A DNA stretch of 64,000 bases from Paraburkholderia sp. (GTDB lineage Bacteria; Pseudomonadota; Gammaproteobacteria; Burkholderiales; Burkholderiaceae), in contig JAITTX010000306.1 of the NCBI GenBank assembly GCA_031286755.1, positions 16,259 through 80,258 on the forward strand, written 5' to 3'. The notes below the pieces were generated by a model that saw nothing but the letters and a program-made list of their open reading frames with translations, did no database searches and was not told the DNA's origin. Position 1 is the stretch's first letter. Each line of letters starts with the position of its first letter. Positions 25,185 through 33,294 of the stretch are shown one piece after another. The position numbers and the translations under genes were made by a program.

Positions 25185-26594
25185 ATGGTCTTGCCCGGCT
25201 CCAGTCGAAACGCATTCGTTAGCATGCCTAACACTCAATCGAAGGCCGGCCCGCGGCCCACGCCGGGCTCCGGCGTGCTCGACTTCATCGCCATCGGCCT
25301 CGGGCCGTTCAATCTGAGCCTCGCGTGTCTTGCCGAGCCCATTGGCGATCTGCACGGCCTGTTTCTCGAACGCAACGAGGATTTCGACTGGCATCCCGGC
25401 ATGCTGATCGACGACACCACGCTGCAAAACCCATTCCTTGCGGATCTCGTGAGTCTCGCCGACCCCAAGAGCCAGTTCAGCTTTCTCAACTACTGCAAAC
25501 AGGAGGGCAAGCTCTACGCGTACTACATTCGCGAGCGCTTCTATCTGAGCCGCGCCGAATACAACCGCTACTGCAAGTGGGCGATTGGCCAGCTTTCGAG
25601 CATTGCGTTCGGCTCGCAGGTGGAGCGCGTGGAATACGTGGAGCGCGACGGCGGCCACTATGTGGTTAGCGGACGCCACGTGCGCACCGGAGCGCCGTTC
25701 GTGCACCGCGCGGCGCGCCTCGTGATTGGCGTGGGCTCGGTGCCGCAGTTGCCGCCGTGCTGCGAGGCGGCGCGCGAGCACTGCATCCATAGCGCGCACT
25801 ATGTGGCCCGCAAGCGCGAGTTGCAGGGCAAACGCTCGATTGCCGTGATCGGCAGCGGCCAGAGCGCCGCCGAAATTTTCTACGACCTGCTCAAGGAAAG
25901 CGACGAGCACGACTACTCGCTCACGTGGATCACGCGCTCGCCGCGCTTCTTCCAGATGGAGAACACCAAGCTCACGCTGGAGATGATCTCGCCCGACTAC
26001 ATCGACTACTTCTACAACCTGCCGGATCACGTGCGCGAGGGCATCATCGCGCGGCAGGACAGCCTCTACAAGGGCGTGAACGCCTCGCTCATCAACCAGA
26101 TCTACGACCTGCTCGACGACCGCCGCAGCCGCGGCCGCAACCATGCGCGGCTCATCACCAATTCCGAGCTGACCGGCTGCCATTACGACCGTGCCGGCGA
26201 GCGCTTCCAGTTGCGCTTCGTGCAGCGCGACGAAGGCGTGCAGTATGCGCACGCCACCGACGGCGCGATCTTCGCGACCGGCTACGGCCAGAACGTGCCG
26301 GGCTTCATCGACGGCATTCGCGAACGCATCCGCTGGGACGACAGGGGCCGCTACCGGCTCTCGCGCAACTACGCCATCGACGTGAACGAGCGCGACATCT
26401 TCGTGCAGAACGCCGGGCTCTACAGCCACGGCCTCACCAACCCGGATCTGGGCATGAGTTGCTACCGCAACTCCTGCATCCTGCGCGAGCTGACCGGCGT
26501 GGAGCACTACAAGATCGAGCGGCGCATCGCGCTGCAGGACTTCTCGGTGCCCGATACGGATGCGTTCGTGAAAGCGCCGCTGGAGACGCAATGA
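25185..26594 (+). CDS. alcA: L-ornithine/lysine/diamine N-monooxygenase, AlcA-like
   Basis: This flavin- and NADPH-dependent enzyme hydroxylates a primary amine, the first step in making hydroxamate groups. By analogy with alcaligin the substrate would be putrescine. The 469-aa protein has the FAD motif GLGPFN at residues 38-43, the NADPH motif VIGSGQSAAEIF, and the C-terminal FATGY signature of the SidA/IucD/PvdA family. ATG 25185 has a GAGG at suitable spacing; an internal ATG at 25224 is an alternative. The stop overlaps the exporter start (ATGA at 26591). Confidence 0.9.
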   Translation: MVLPGSSRNAFVSMPNTQSKAGPRPTPGSGVLDFIAIGLGPFNLSLACLAEPIGDLHGLFLERNEDFDWHPGMLIDDTTLQNPFLADLVSLADPKSQFSFLNYCKQEGKLYAYYIRERFYLSRAEYNRYCKWAIGQLSSIAFGSQVERVEYVERDGGHYVVSGRHVRTGAPFVHRAARLVIGVGSVPQLPPCCEAAREHCIHSAHYVARKRELQGKRSIAVIGSGQSAAEIFYDLLKESDEHDYSLTWITRSPRFFQMENTKLTLEMISPDYIDYFYNLPDHVREGIIARQDSLYKGVNASLINQIYDLLDDRRSRGRNHARLITNSELTGCHYDRAGERFQLRFVQRDEGVQYAHATDGAIFATGYGQNVPGFIDGIRERIRWDDRGRYRLSRNYAIDVNERDIFVQNAGLYSHGLTNPDLGMSCYRNSCILRELTGVEHYKIERRIALQDFSVPDTDAFVKAPLETQ

Positions 26595-27880
26595 ATCTGC
26601 GCAACACCATCATTCTGATGACGACCTTCGCCGTCGTCAGCGACGCGATCCTGATCCCGTTCTACCCGCAGTTCTTTGCCGCGCGCTACGGCGTGACGAG
26701 CCCGGTGCACGCGGGCGCCTACGTGGCGTGCATTTCCATCGTCGTGATGCTCACGCTGCCCGTGTGGGCCCGCATCGCGAAGCGTCTGGACGCCATGCAT
26801 CTGCTCGTCTACACGCAATGCGCGGCGGGCGTGCTCTCGATCGCGAGCTACTTCGCGACCACGGTGCCGCTTTTCTGGGTGCTCTCGCTCGCCATGTTCA
26901 TGTGCAAGAGCAGCTATCTGCTGATGTACCCGTACATGATGCGGCTCGAAGCGAAGGAGTCGCACGCGCATACCATCGGCGTGCTTTCCGTGGTGGTGCA
27001 CTTCGGCGCGATTGCGGGCGCCGTGGCGGGCGGCCTCGTGATGCAGGTGTGGGACGCGCATCACTGCATTTTCGCAATGGCCGCCGGCGATTTCGTGCAG
27101 ATGGCGATCTGCATGCGCTTGATCCGGACCCACCGCATCTCGCGGCGCTGCCGCTTCCTGGACGACCAGGCCGATGGCGCGAAGGCACAGGCGGCGCGCC
27201 CCGGGTTGCGCGCACGCCTGCCGATCCTGCGGCTCGCGCTGCTCATGCTCGCGTTCGACTTCTGCGTGTATCTGATCCGGCCGTTCATGTCGTCGTACTG
27301 GCAGCGCGTGAGCGGCTCGTCGAGCGAACTGGCCTCGGGCCTCGTCTTCGCGATTCCCGGCATGGTCGCGCTGGCCGCGCTGCGCATCAACAAGCGCCTC
27401 GCCGGGCACGGCAAGCCGCTGCCGAACCCCATGACGGCGAACCTGCTGCTCTGCACCGCGGGCATGTTGCTGCAGGGCGTGGAGGCGCCGCTCGCGATCG
27501 TCGCGGGCCGGGTCCTGTTCGGCTGGGCGCTGTTCCAGATCGTCGTGAAGCTCGACGTGACGATGTTCGCGCTCAGCACGCCAGCCTCGTATGCCGCCGA
27601 CTACAGCGTCATCAACTTCTTCCAGAACCTGGGCGTGCTGCTCGCTTCGTTCGCGGCTGGCGCGATCGTCGATACCACCGGCCTGCGTGCGCCGTTCTTC
27701 ATCGCTTCGGCGGGCCTCGTGCTCACCGCGTTGCTGGCTGTCTGGCTGCTCGACCGGCCGCGCGCCGCTGCGTCCGCCGAATCCACTGCGTCCGCTGCGT
27801 CCGATGTCGGGCACCCGCCCGCCGCAAGCCCCCTTTCCAGCGACCTCACCGACTCAGGAGTCACCGTCCGTGCGAACTGA
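26591..27880 (+). CDS. MFS siderophore exporter, AlcS-like
   Basis: This 429-aa inner-membrane carrier has about twelve helices (MNLRNTIILMTTFAVVSDAI at the start) and a Ser/Ala-rich C-terminal tail. It is embedded as the second gene of the siderophore operon, overlapping the N-hydroxylase by four bases and the acyltransferase by eleven. Secretion of the finished siderophore is therefore its likely role. In Bordetella the alcaligin exporter gene alcS lies at the far end of the locus, so its position here differs. Confidence 0.83.
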   Translation: MNLRNTIILMTTFAVVSDAILIPFYPQFFAARYGVTSPVHAGAYVACISIVVMLTLPVWARIAKRLDAMHLLVYTQCAAGVLSIASYFATTVPLFWVLSLAMFMCKSSYLLMYPYMMRLEAKESHAHTIGVLSVVVHFGAIAGAVAGGLVMQVWDAHHCIFAMAAGDFVQMAICMRLIRTHRISRRCRFLDDQADGAKAQAARPGLRARLPILRLALLMLAFDFCVYLIRPFMSSYWQRVSGSSSELASGLVFAIPGMVALAALRINKRLAGHGKPLPNPMTANLLLCTAGMLLQGVEAPLAIVAGRVLFGWALFQIVVKLDVTMFALSTPASYAADYSVINFFQNLGVLLASFAAGAIVDTTGLRAPFFIASAGLVLTALLAVWLLDRPRAAASAESTASAASDVGHPPAASPLSSDLTDSGVTVRAN

Positions 27881-28538
27881 AATCGTTGCCGAAGAAATCG
27901 CGCTGCTTCAGCCGTTGCACCAAGCGCCACATCAAACGCCCCGGCTCGCCGCGAGCCGCGCGCCCGATCCCGTCCGCGCGCACGGTGAGACCCCCGCCGC
28001 CAGCCCGACCGGCTTCGAGATCCGCGCGCTCGACCCGGAGCGCGACGCGCCCACGCTGCACCGCTGGTTCGTCGAGGAACGCGCCGCTTTCTGGAACATG
28101 CGCGACAAGAGCGTGCACGAAGTGGCCGCCTTCTATCGGACCATCGAGGACTCGGGTCACGCGCAAGCCTGGCTCGGTCTGCGGCACGGCGCGAGCGCGT
28201 TCCTCTTCGAGAGCTACGACCCGGCCCGCGACGAAGCCGGCGAGCACTACGCGGTGCGCGAGGGCGACCTCGGCATGCACCTCTTCGTGGGTCCGGCCGC
28301 GCAGCCCGTGCCCGGCTACACGCGTGAGGTGTTCCGCACGCTCATGACGTTCCTGTTCGAGCAACTGAACGCCGAGCGCATCGTCGTGGAGCCCGACGCA
28401 CGCAACACCCGCATTCATGCGCTCAATCGCGCGATGGGTTTCGTCTACGCGAGAGACGTGCCGTTTCGCGAGAAGACCGCTTCGCTCGCGTTCTGCACGC
28501 GAGCCGACTTTTACGCCGCCATTCAACAGGACTTCTAA
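27870..28538 (+). CDS. alcB: GNAT-family N-hydroxy-diamine acyltransferase, AlcB-like
   Basis: This enzyme is predicted to acylate the hydroxylamine product of the monooxygenase; in alcaligin the acyl group is succinyl. The 222-aa protein has an extended N-terminus and a GNAT domain from about residue 48 (FEIRALDPERDAPTLHRWF). It shares the IucB/RhbD-type blocks GDLGMHLFVGP and RIVVEPDARNTRIHALNRAMGF. The start is GTG 27870, with AGGAG nine bases upstream, overlapping the exporter stop. Confidence 0.87.
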   Translation: MRTEIVAEEIALLQPLHQAPHQTPRLAASRAPDPVRAHGETPAASPTGFEIRALDPERDAPTLHRWFVEERAAFWNMRDKSVHEVAAFYRTIEDSGHAQAWLGLRHGASAFLFESYDPARDEAGEHYAVREGDLGMHLFVGPAAQPVPGYTREVFRTLMTFLFEQLNAERIVVEPDARNTRIHALNRAMGFVYARDVPFREKTASLAFCTRADFYAAIQQDF

Positions 28539-28552
28539 AAGGACGCCATACC

Positions 28553-30508
28553 ATGACTTCATCCATTGCTCAAATGTCGATGCAACACACCCTGCTCGCG
28601 CCGCAGGAAGCCGCCGCGCATCTCACGCCCGAAGTCTGGCGCGCAGCGAACCGCATGCTGGTGCGCAAGGCCATCGCGGAGTACGCGCACGAACTCATCG
28701 TCGAGCCGCAACGCACCGGCGATGCGGAGGACGAAGGCTACGCGCGCTACGAACTGCAATCCGACGACGGCACGCGCCGCTACAGCTTCGAAGCCCGCCA
28801 GCTCGCGCTGCGCCACTGGAGCATCCGGCCAGAGACGATCGCCTGCATGCAGGGCGGCACGGAACAGCCGCTCGATGCGCTTGCCTTCATCCTCGACGTG
28901 AAAGCGCGCCTCGGCATCAAGGAGGAAATGCTGCCGATCTATCTGGACGAAATCAGCAGCACGCTCTATGGCGCGGCCTGGAAGGCCGTGAAAACCGGCC
29001 CGGACACGCCCGAATTGCTCAGCGCCGACTTCCAGGCCATCGAGACTGCCATGAGTGAAGGACATCCTGGCTTCGTGGCCAACAACGGGCGGCTCGGCTT
29101 CGACGCGGGCGACTATCGCGCCTTCGCGCCGGAAGCGGGCTCAGCCATCCAGGTGATCTGGCTCGCCGTGCACAAGGACAACGCCGCGTTTCATTGCGCC
29201 GAAGACCTCGACTACGAACGGCTCATGCACGAGGAACTCGGCGCACCAGCCATCGCGCGTTTTCAAGGCGTGGTCGAATCGCGCGGCTGCGCTTTCGGCG
29301 ACTACCGCCTGATGCCCGCGCACCCGTGGCAGTGGTTCAACAAACTCTCCATCGCGTTCGCGGCGTACGTGGCGACCAACCGCATCATCTGCCTCGGCTA
29401 CGGAGAGGACCGCTATCTCGCCCAGCAGTCGATCCGCACCTTCTTCAACGTCTCCGAGCGCTCGAAGCGCTACGTGAAGACCTCGCTCTCGATCCTCAAC
29501 ATGGGCTTCATGCGCGGCCTCTCGCCCTATTACATGTCGGGCACGCCCGCCATCAACGACTTCATCAAGGGCATGGTCGAAAACGATCCGTACCTGCGGA
29601 GCAAGGGCTTCACGATCCTGCGCGAAGTGGCGTCGATGGGCTTTCGCAACCGCTATTACGAGGCCGCCGTGCAAGCGGACAGCCCCTATAAGAAGATGTT
29701 TTCCGCGCTGTGGCGCGAAAACCCGCTCGCGCTCGCCGGTGACGGCCAGCGCCTCATGACCATGGCGGCGCTGCTGCACACGGACCGCCATGGCCGCGCG
29801 CTGCTGCCCGCGCTCATCGAGGCATCGGGGCTCACCGCGCAAGCCTGGCTCGAACGCTACCTGGACGCGTATCTCGCGCCGCTCGTGCATTGCTTCTACA
29901 CCCACGACCTCGTGTTCATGCCGCACGGCGAAAACCTCATTCTCGTGCTCGAGAACCACGTGCCGGTGCGCGCGATCATGAAGGACATCGCCGAGGAGTC
30001 CGCGATCCTCAATAAGAATGCGAAGCTGCCAGGGAACGTGCAGCGGCTTGCCGTGGACGTGCCCGAGAACGTCAAGCTGCTGGCGATCTTCATCGACGTG
30101 TTCGACGGCTTCTTCCGCTACATGAACCAGATTCTCGTCGAGCAGAATTGCTGCAGCGAGGACGTGTTCTGGAACGCCGTGGCGCGCTGCGTCGCGCGCT
30201 ATCAGGCCGCGCATCCCGAGCTCGCGCGCAAGTTCGCCGAATACGATTTGTTCGCACCCGAGTTCCTGCACTCCTGCCTGAACCGCCTGCAACTGGGCAA
30301 CAACCTGCAGATGGTCAATCTCGCCGACCCGGCCGGCAATCTGAAGATGGCGGGCAATCTGCGCAATCCGCTCGCGGGGCGGCGCGATGCGCAACTGGCC
30401 TCGCTTGCCGCCAGCGAGCACGGCGCCGTGGAAGCCTCCGTCGTGTCCACGGCCGCCGTGGAGACGGCCATCGTGGACATGGTTGCCGTCGCAACGATGG
30501 GCGCGTAA
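28553..30508 (+). CDS. alcC: NRPS-independent siderophore synthetase, IucA/IucC family, AlcC-like
   Basis: This ATP-dependent synthetase joins acylated hydroxydiamine units into the siderophore and in alcaligin also closes the ring. The 651-aa protein shows the family landmarks HPGFVANNGRLGF at residues 171-183, HPWQ at 257-260 and the long palm region with SPYYMSGTPAINDFIKGMVE. A FhuF-like C-terminal region follows (LVHCFYTHDLVFMPHGENLILV). The last about 40 residues are an Ala/Val-rich tail that looks dispensable. AAGGA precedes ATG 28553. Confidence 0.92.
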   Translation: MTSSIAQMSMQHTLLAPQEAAAHLTPEVWRAANRMLVRKAIAEYAHELIVEPQRTGDAEDEGYARYELQSDDGTRRYSFEARQLALRHWSIRPETIACMQGGTEQPLDALAFILDVKARLGIKEEMLPIYLDEISSTLYGAAWKAVKTGPDTPELLSADFQAIETAMSEGHPGFVANNGRLGFDAGDYRAFAPEAGSAIQVIWLAVHKDNAAFHCAEDLDYERLMHEELGAPAIARFQGVVESRGCAFGDYRLMPAHPWQWFNKLSIAFAAYVATNRIICLGYGEDRYLAQQSIRTFFNVSERSKRYVKTSLSILNMGFMRGLSPYYMSGTPAINDFIKGMVENDPYLRSKGFTILREVASMGFRNRYYEAAVQADSPYKKMFSALWRENPLALAGDGQRLMTMAALLHTDRHGRALLPALIEASGLTAQAWLERYLDAYLAPLVHCFYTHDLVFMPHGENLILVLENHVPVRAIMKDIAEESAILNKNAKLPGNVQRLAVDVPENVKLLAIFIDVFDGFFRYMNQILVEQNCCSEDVFWNAVARCVARYQAAHPELARKFAEYDLFAPEFLHSCLNRLQLGNNLQMVNLADPAGNLKMAGNLRNPLAGRRDAQLASLAASEHGAVEASVVSTAAVETAIVDMVAVATMGA

Positions 30509-30510
30509 GC

Positions 30511-31293
30511 ATGGCGGCGAACCGCGCACTGGTGGACCTGCTGCGGCTCGCCGCGCGTCTCGTGCCGGGCCTGCGCGGCGTGGTGCGCACGCCCGCGGCG
30601 CAAGGCCCGCTTCATGTGTGCCCCGCGCCGGGTGCGAGTGAAGGCAACCGCGCTGCGCTCGACGCCCTGCTCGCGTACTGGTCGCGAGCCTGGCCCGAGG
30701 CAGGGCGCACCTATTGGGCATCGCGCTGCTGGGGCATCCTGATCTGGCAGCCGGTGTATCTGGGCGTGATCGGCGTGCATGCCTCGCAGCGCGCGCTCTC
30801 GCTCGCGTCGCTCGCTCAACCCATAGACGAAGGCTGGACGCGCGAGGTGCATCTGCCCGACCACGCGCCCACCGCCGGCGACACCGGCACGCTGATCGGG
30901 CTCACCGCGCGCGGGATGGCCGCGTGCTGCGCGCAGATTCACGACGACCTCACCCCGGTGATCCGCGTGAACCCGGTCGCGGCGCGCGCGACGCTGGCCG
31001 ACGTGGTGCTCGCCGCCTTGCTCGCGGCAAGCAAGGCGCGGCCCGAATGGCGTCACGCGGATATCGAAGCGCTCGGCCGCCAATGGCTGGCCGCGCTCGG
31101 TCTCGAAGGCTGCGGCGGCTACTTCGCGTTCGAACGCAGCGACGGCTCGCCATCGCTCGCGCTCGAACGCCAGACCTGCTGCTATCACTACCGCCGCCGC
31201 GATGGCGAAATGTGCAGCACGTGCCCGCGGCTCGCGAAGCACGAACGCATCGCGCGACTGAACGCGGAACAGGACGCCACGCGGGAAGCGTGA
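30511..31293 (+). CDS. alcD: FhuF-like siderophore-iron reductase, AlcD-like
   Basis: This protein is predicted to reduce and release iron from the imported ferric siderophore in the cytoplasm. The 260-aa protein ends with the FhuF-type 2Fe-2S signature: a Cys-Cys pair, an aromatic/basic stretch (CCYHYRRRDGEMCSTCPRL), then C-x2-C. The upstream part is the helical FhuF/IucA-C-terminal-like fold (RTYWASRCWGILIWQPVYLG). It starts two bases after the synthetase stop. The Bordetella AlcD protein has no firmly settled function, so the reductase role rests on the motif. Confidence 0.82.
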   Translation: MAANRALVDLLRLAARLVPGLRGVVRTPAAQGPLHVCPAPGASEGNRAALDALLAYWSRAWPEAGRTYWASRCWGILIWQPVYLGVIGVHASQRALSLASLAQPIDEGWTREVHLPDHAPTAGDTGTLIGLTARGMAACCAQIHDDLTPVIRVNPVAARATLADVVLAALLAASKARPEWRHADIEALGRQWLAALGLEGCGGYFAFERSDGSPSLALERQTCCYHYRRRDGEMCSTCPRLAKHERIARLNAEQDATREA

Positions 31294-31349
31294 GCACGCC
31301 GGCGCACTGCGTCCGCACCCGCGTCCAACCGAAAGGAATCGAACCAACG

Positions 31350-32558
31350 ATGAACGACATCAGCAACCTGACGCATCTCGCTCCGCCGCCCGATGCGACA
31401 GAAAGCACACTGCAATTGCCCGCCAGCGCCTATTTCGACGAGGCATTGTTCGAGCGCGAGATGGCGCGCATCTTTGCGCAGTCGGCGCTTTACGTGGGGC
31501 ACGAGCAGTCGGTGCCGGAGCCCGGCGACTGGCGCCGCCTGCCGCAGGACGAAGGCGGCCGCGTGCTCGTTCGCGATGCCTGCGGCGCCGAAGGCGTGCA
31601 ACTGCTTTCCAACGTATGCCGCCACCGGCAGGCGCTGATGCTGGGCGGCGCCGCTGGACCCGCCGACAACGGTGGCAACAGCGGCGGCAGCGCCGCCCAC
31701 GCGCCACCCGCGCGTGGCAACCTCGCAGCGACGGGCGGCAACATCGTCTGCCCGCTCCACCGCTGGACCTACGATTCGCGCGGCGAACTGATCGGCGCGC
31801 CCGAATTCGAGCGCAAGCCTTGCCGCAATCTCGAACGTTTCGCGTTGCGCCAGTGTCATGGCCTTCTCTACGAAGGCCCACGCGAACCGGCGAAGGACCT
31901 GGCCCGCGTGTTCGCGCGGCCCGAGTTCGATTTTTCCGGCTACGTGCTCGATCACGTGCAAACGCATACGTGCCGCTATAACTGGAAGACCTTCATCGAG
32001 GTCTATCTGGAGGACTATCACGTCGCGCCTTTTCATCCGGGGCTCGGAAGCTTCGTGACCTGCGCGGATCTCGACTGGGAATTCGCCGATACCTACAGCA
32101 TGCAGCGCGTGGGCGTGCACGCGGCGCTGGCGCAGCCGGGCTCGGAGGTGTATCGCGCATGGCACGACCGCCTGCTCGACTATCGCGGCGGCGCGGCGCC
32201 CGACTTCGGCGCAATCTGGCTCGCGTACTTTCCGACCCAGATGATCGAGTTGTACCCGCACGTGCTCGTGGTCTCGACGCTCTATCCGAAGGGGCCGCAA
32301 GAGACGCTCAACGTAATCGAGTTCCACTACCCCGAGGAGATCGCGGCCTTCGAGCGCGAGTTCATCGAGGCCCAGCGCGCGGCGTATCTGGAAACCATGA
32401 TCGAAGACGACGAGATTGCCGAGCGCATGGACGCGGGACGCCTGCGGCTCGCGAGGCGCGGCGTGAGCGACGCCGGGCCGTACCAGTCGCCGCTCGAGGA
32501 CGGCATGCGCCATTTCCACGCGTGGTACCGGCGCGCGCTCGCGGGGGCGCCGCTTTAA
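31350..32558 (+). CDS. alcE: Rieske-type oxygenase, AlcE-like
   Basis: This ring-hydroxylating-type oxygenase is expected to hydroxylate the siderophore carbon backbone. The 402-aa protein has Rieske ligands Cys90/His92 (NVCRHRQ) and Cys134/His137 (CPLHRW), and the mononuclear iron site helix with His224 and His229 (FIEVYLEDYHVAPFHPG). Between the two Rieske half-sites lies an unusual Gly/Asn/Ala-rich stretch of about 33 residues (99-131) that most Rieske domains lack. It is the last biosynthetic gene of the operon. AAAGGA precedes ATG 31350 at slightly long spacing. Confidence 0.88.
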   Translation: MNDISNLTHLAPPPDATESTLQLPASAYFDEALFEREMARIFAQSALYVGHEQSVPEPGDWRRLPQDEGGRVLVRDACGAEGVQLLSNVCRHRQALMLGGAAGPADNGGNSGGSAAHAPPARGNLAATGGNIVCPLHRWTYDSRGELIGAPEFERKPCRNLERFALRQCHGLLYEGPREPAKDLARVFARPEFDFSGYVLDHVQTHTCRYNWKTFIEVYLEDYHVAPFHPGLGSFVTCADLDWEFADTYSMQRVGVHAALAQPGSEVYRAWHDRLLDYRGGAAPDFGAIWLAYFPTQMIELYPHVLVVSTLYPKGPQETLNVIEFHYPEEIAAFEREFIEAQRAAYLETMIEDDEIAERMDAGRLRLARRGVSDAGPYQSPLEDGMRHFHAWYRRALAGAPL

Positions 32559-32675
32559 TACTCGCTTAAGACTCTGCTCGCATAGTGACCAGTGACTCCC
32601 TCCGGGAGTTTCACGAGTCTCTCGTTTTGATTCGTCGTTTTGATTCGGGCAGTATCGATCGAAGGAGATACGAAT

Positions 32676-33212
32676 ATGAAATTGGGTTCGTATATCGCGG
32701 CGGGCACGCTGGCGCTCATCCCGATGCTCGCGCTTGCGGGCGGGGCGAATGCGCCAATGGATGCGCAGCGCGCCGCGCAGCCGGTATTCATCAACGTCGA
32801 TGGTCAAACCGTGCCGGTGAAAGCGCAAACGCATGTGATCCAGACCGCGGCCGGCCCAATGCAGGTGCGCACCTGGAGCTGGCACAGCCCGAACGGCAGC
32901 GCCAGCTATGAGATGCAGACGAGCACGGGCAGCGCATCGCCCGCGCTAGCGGCGCGGCAGATGCAGATGGCCCAGGCGCAAATGGTGGCCATGCAACGTC
33001 AGATGATGGCCATGCAGCAGCAGATGATGATGCTCCAGCAAGCTGCGTTCGCTGGCGGATTCGCCATGCCCGCGCCGCAAAGCGTGGTCTTCGCGGTGCC
33101 GATGTGGGCGATGCCGGATCCTGTCGTGATCGTGGAGCCGGTGCAACGCGCGCCGGTTCCAGCGACAGCGCCGCGCAATACGCCAGCGCGTTCGCCGGAG
33201 ATCAAGGCGTAG
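32676..33212 (+). CDS. Exported Met/Gln-rich protein of unknown function
   Basis: This 178-aa protein has a signal peptide (MKLGSYIAAGTLALIPMLAL, then AGG). A central stretch at about 90-125 is extremely rich in Met and Gln: repeated QMQMAQAQ, QRQMMAMQQQ and QMMMLQQ. A Pro-rich C-terminus follows. Met-rich periplasmic segments can bind Cu(I), but no known family is recognised. GGAGA precedes ATG 32676. It follows the siderophore operon by about 115 bp and is closed by a strong terminator, so it may be read through from that operon or have its own promoter. Confidence 0.8.
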   Translation: MKLGSYIAAGTLALIPMLALAGGANAPMDAQRAAQPVFINVDGQTVPVKAQTHVIQTAAGPMQVRTWSWHSPNGSASYEMQTSTGSASPALAARQMQMAQAQMVAMQRQMMAMQQQMMMLQQAAFAGGFAMPAPQSVVFAVPMWAMPDPVVIVEPVQRAPVPATAPRNTPARSPEIKA

Positions 33213-33259
33213 CGGGTGGTGGCTTTGTGCTCCACGCCAGGAGCGCCCGCTCGACACTA

Positions 33260-33293
33260 AAACCGCCGGTCCAAGCCGGCGGTTTTGTTTTTA
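33260..33293 (+). terminator. Strong rho-independent terminator after the Met-rich protein gene
   Basis: A 10-bp perfect stem (AAACCGCCGG / CCGGCGGTTT) with a 6-base loop is followed by TGTTTTTAG. It closes the rightward transcription unit and lies just before the stop of the oppositely oriented hydrolase gene at 33295. Confidence 0.9.
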
Positions 33294-33294
33294 G

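Noticed and set aside
24792-26591. Leftward 599-codon open frame opposite the N-hydroxylase gene
   Set aside because: No recognisable family, composition of a complementary-strand shadow, and it would run through the siderophore promoter and Fur-like box.
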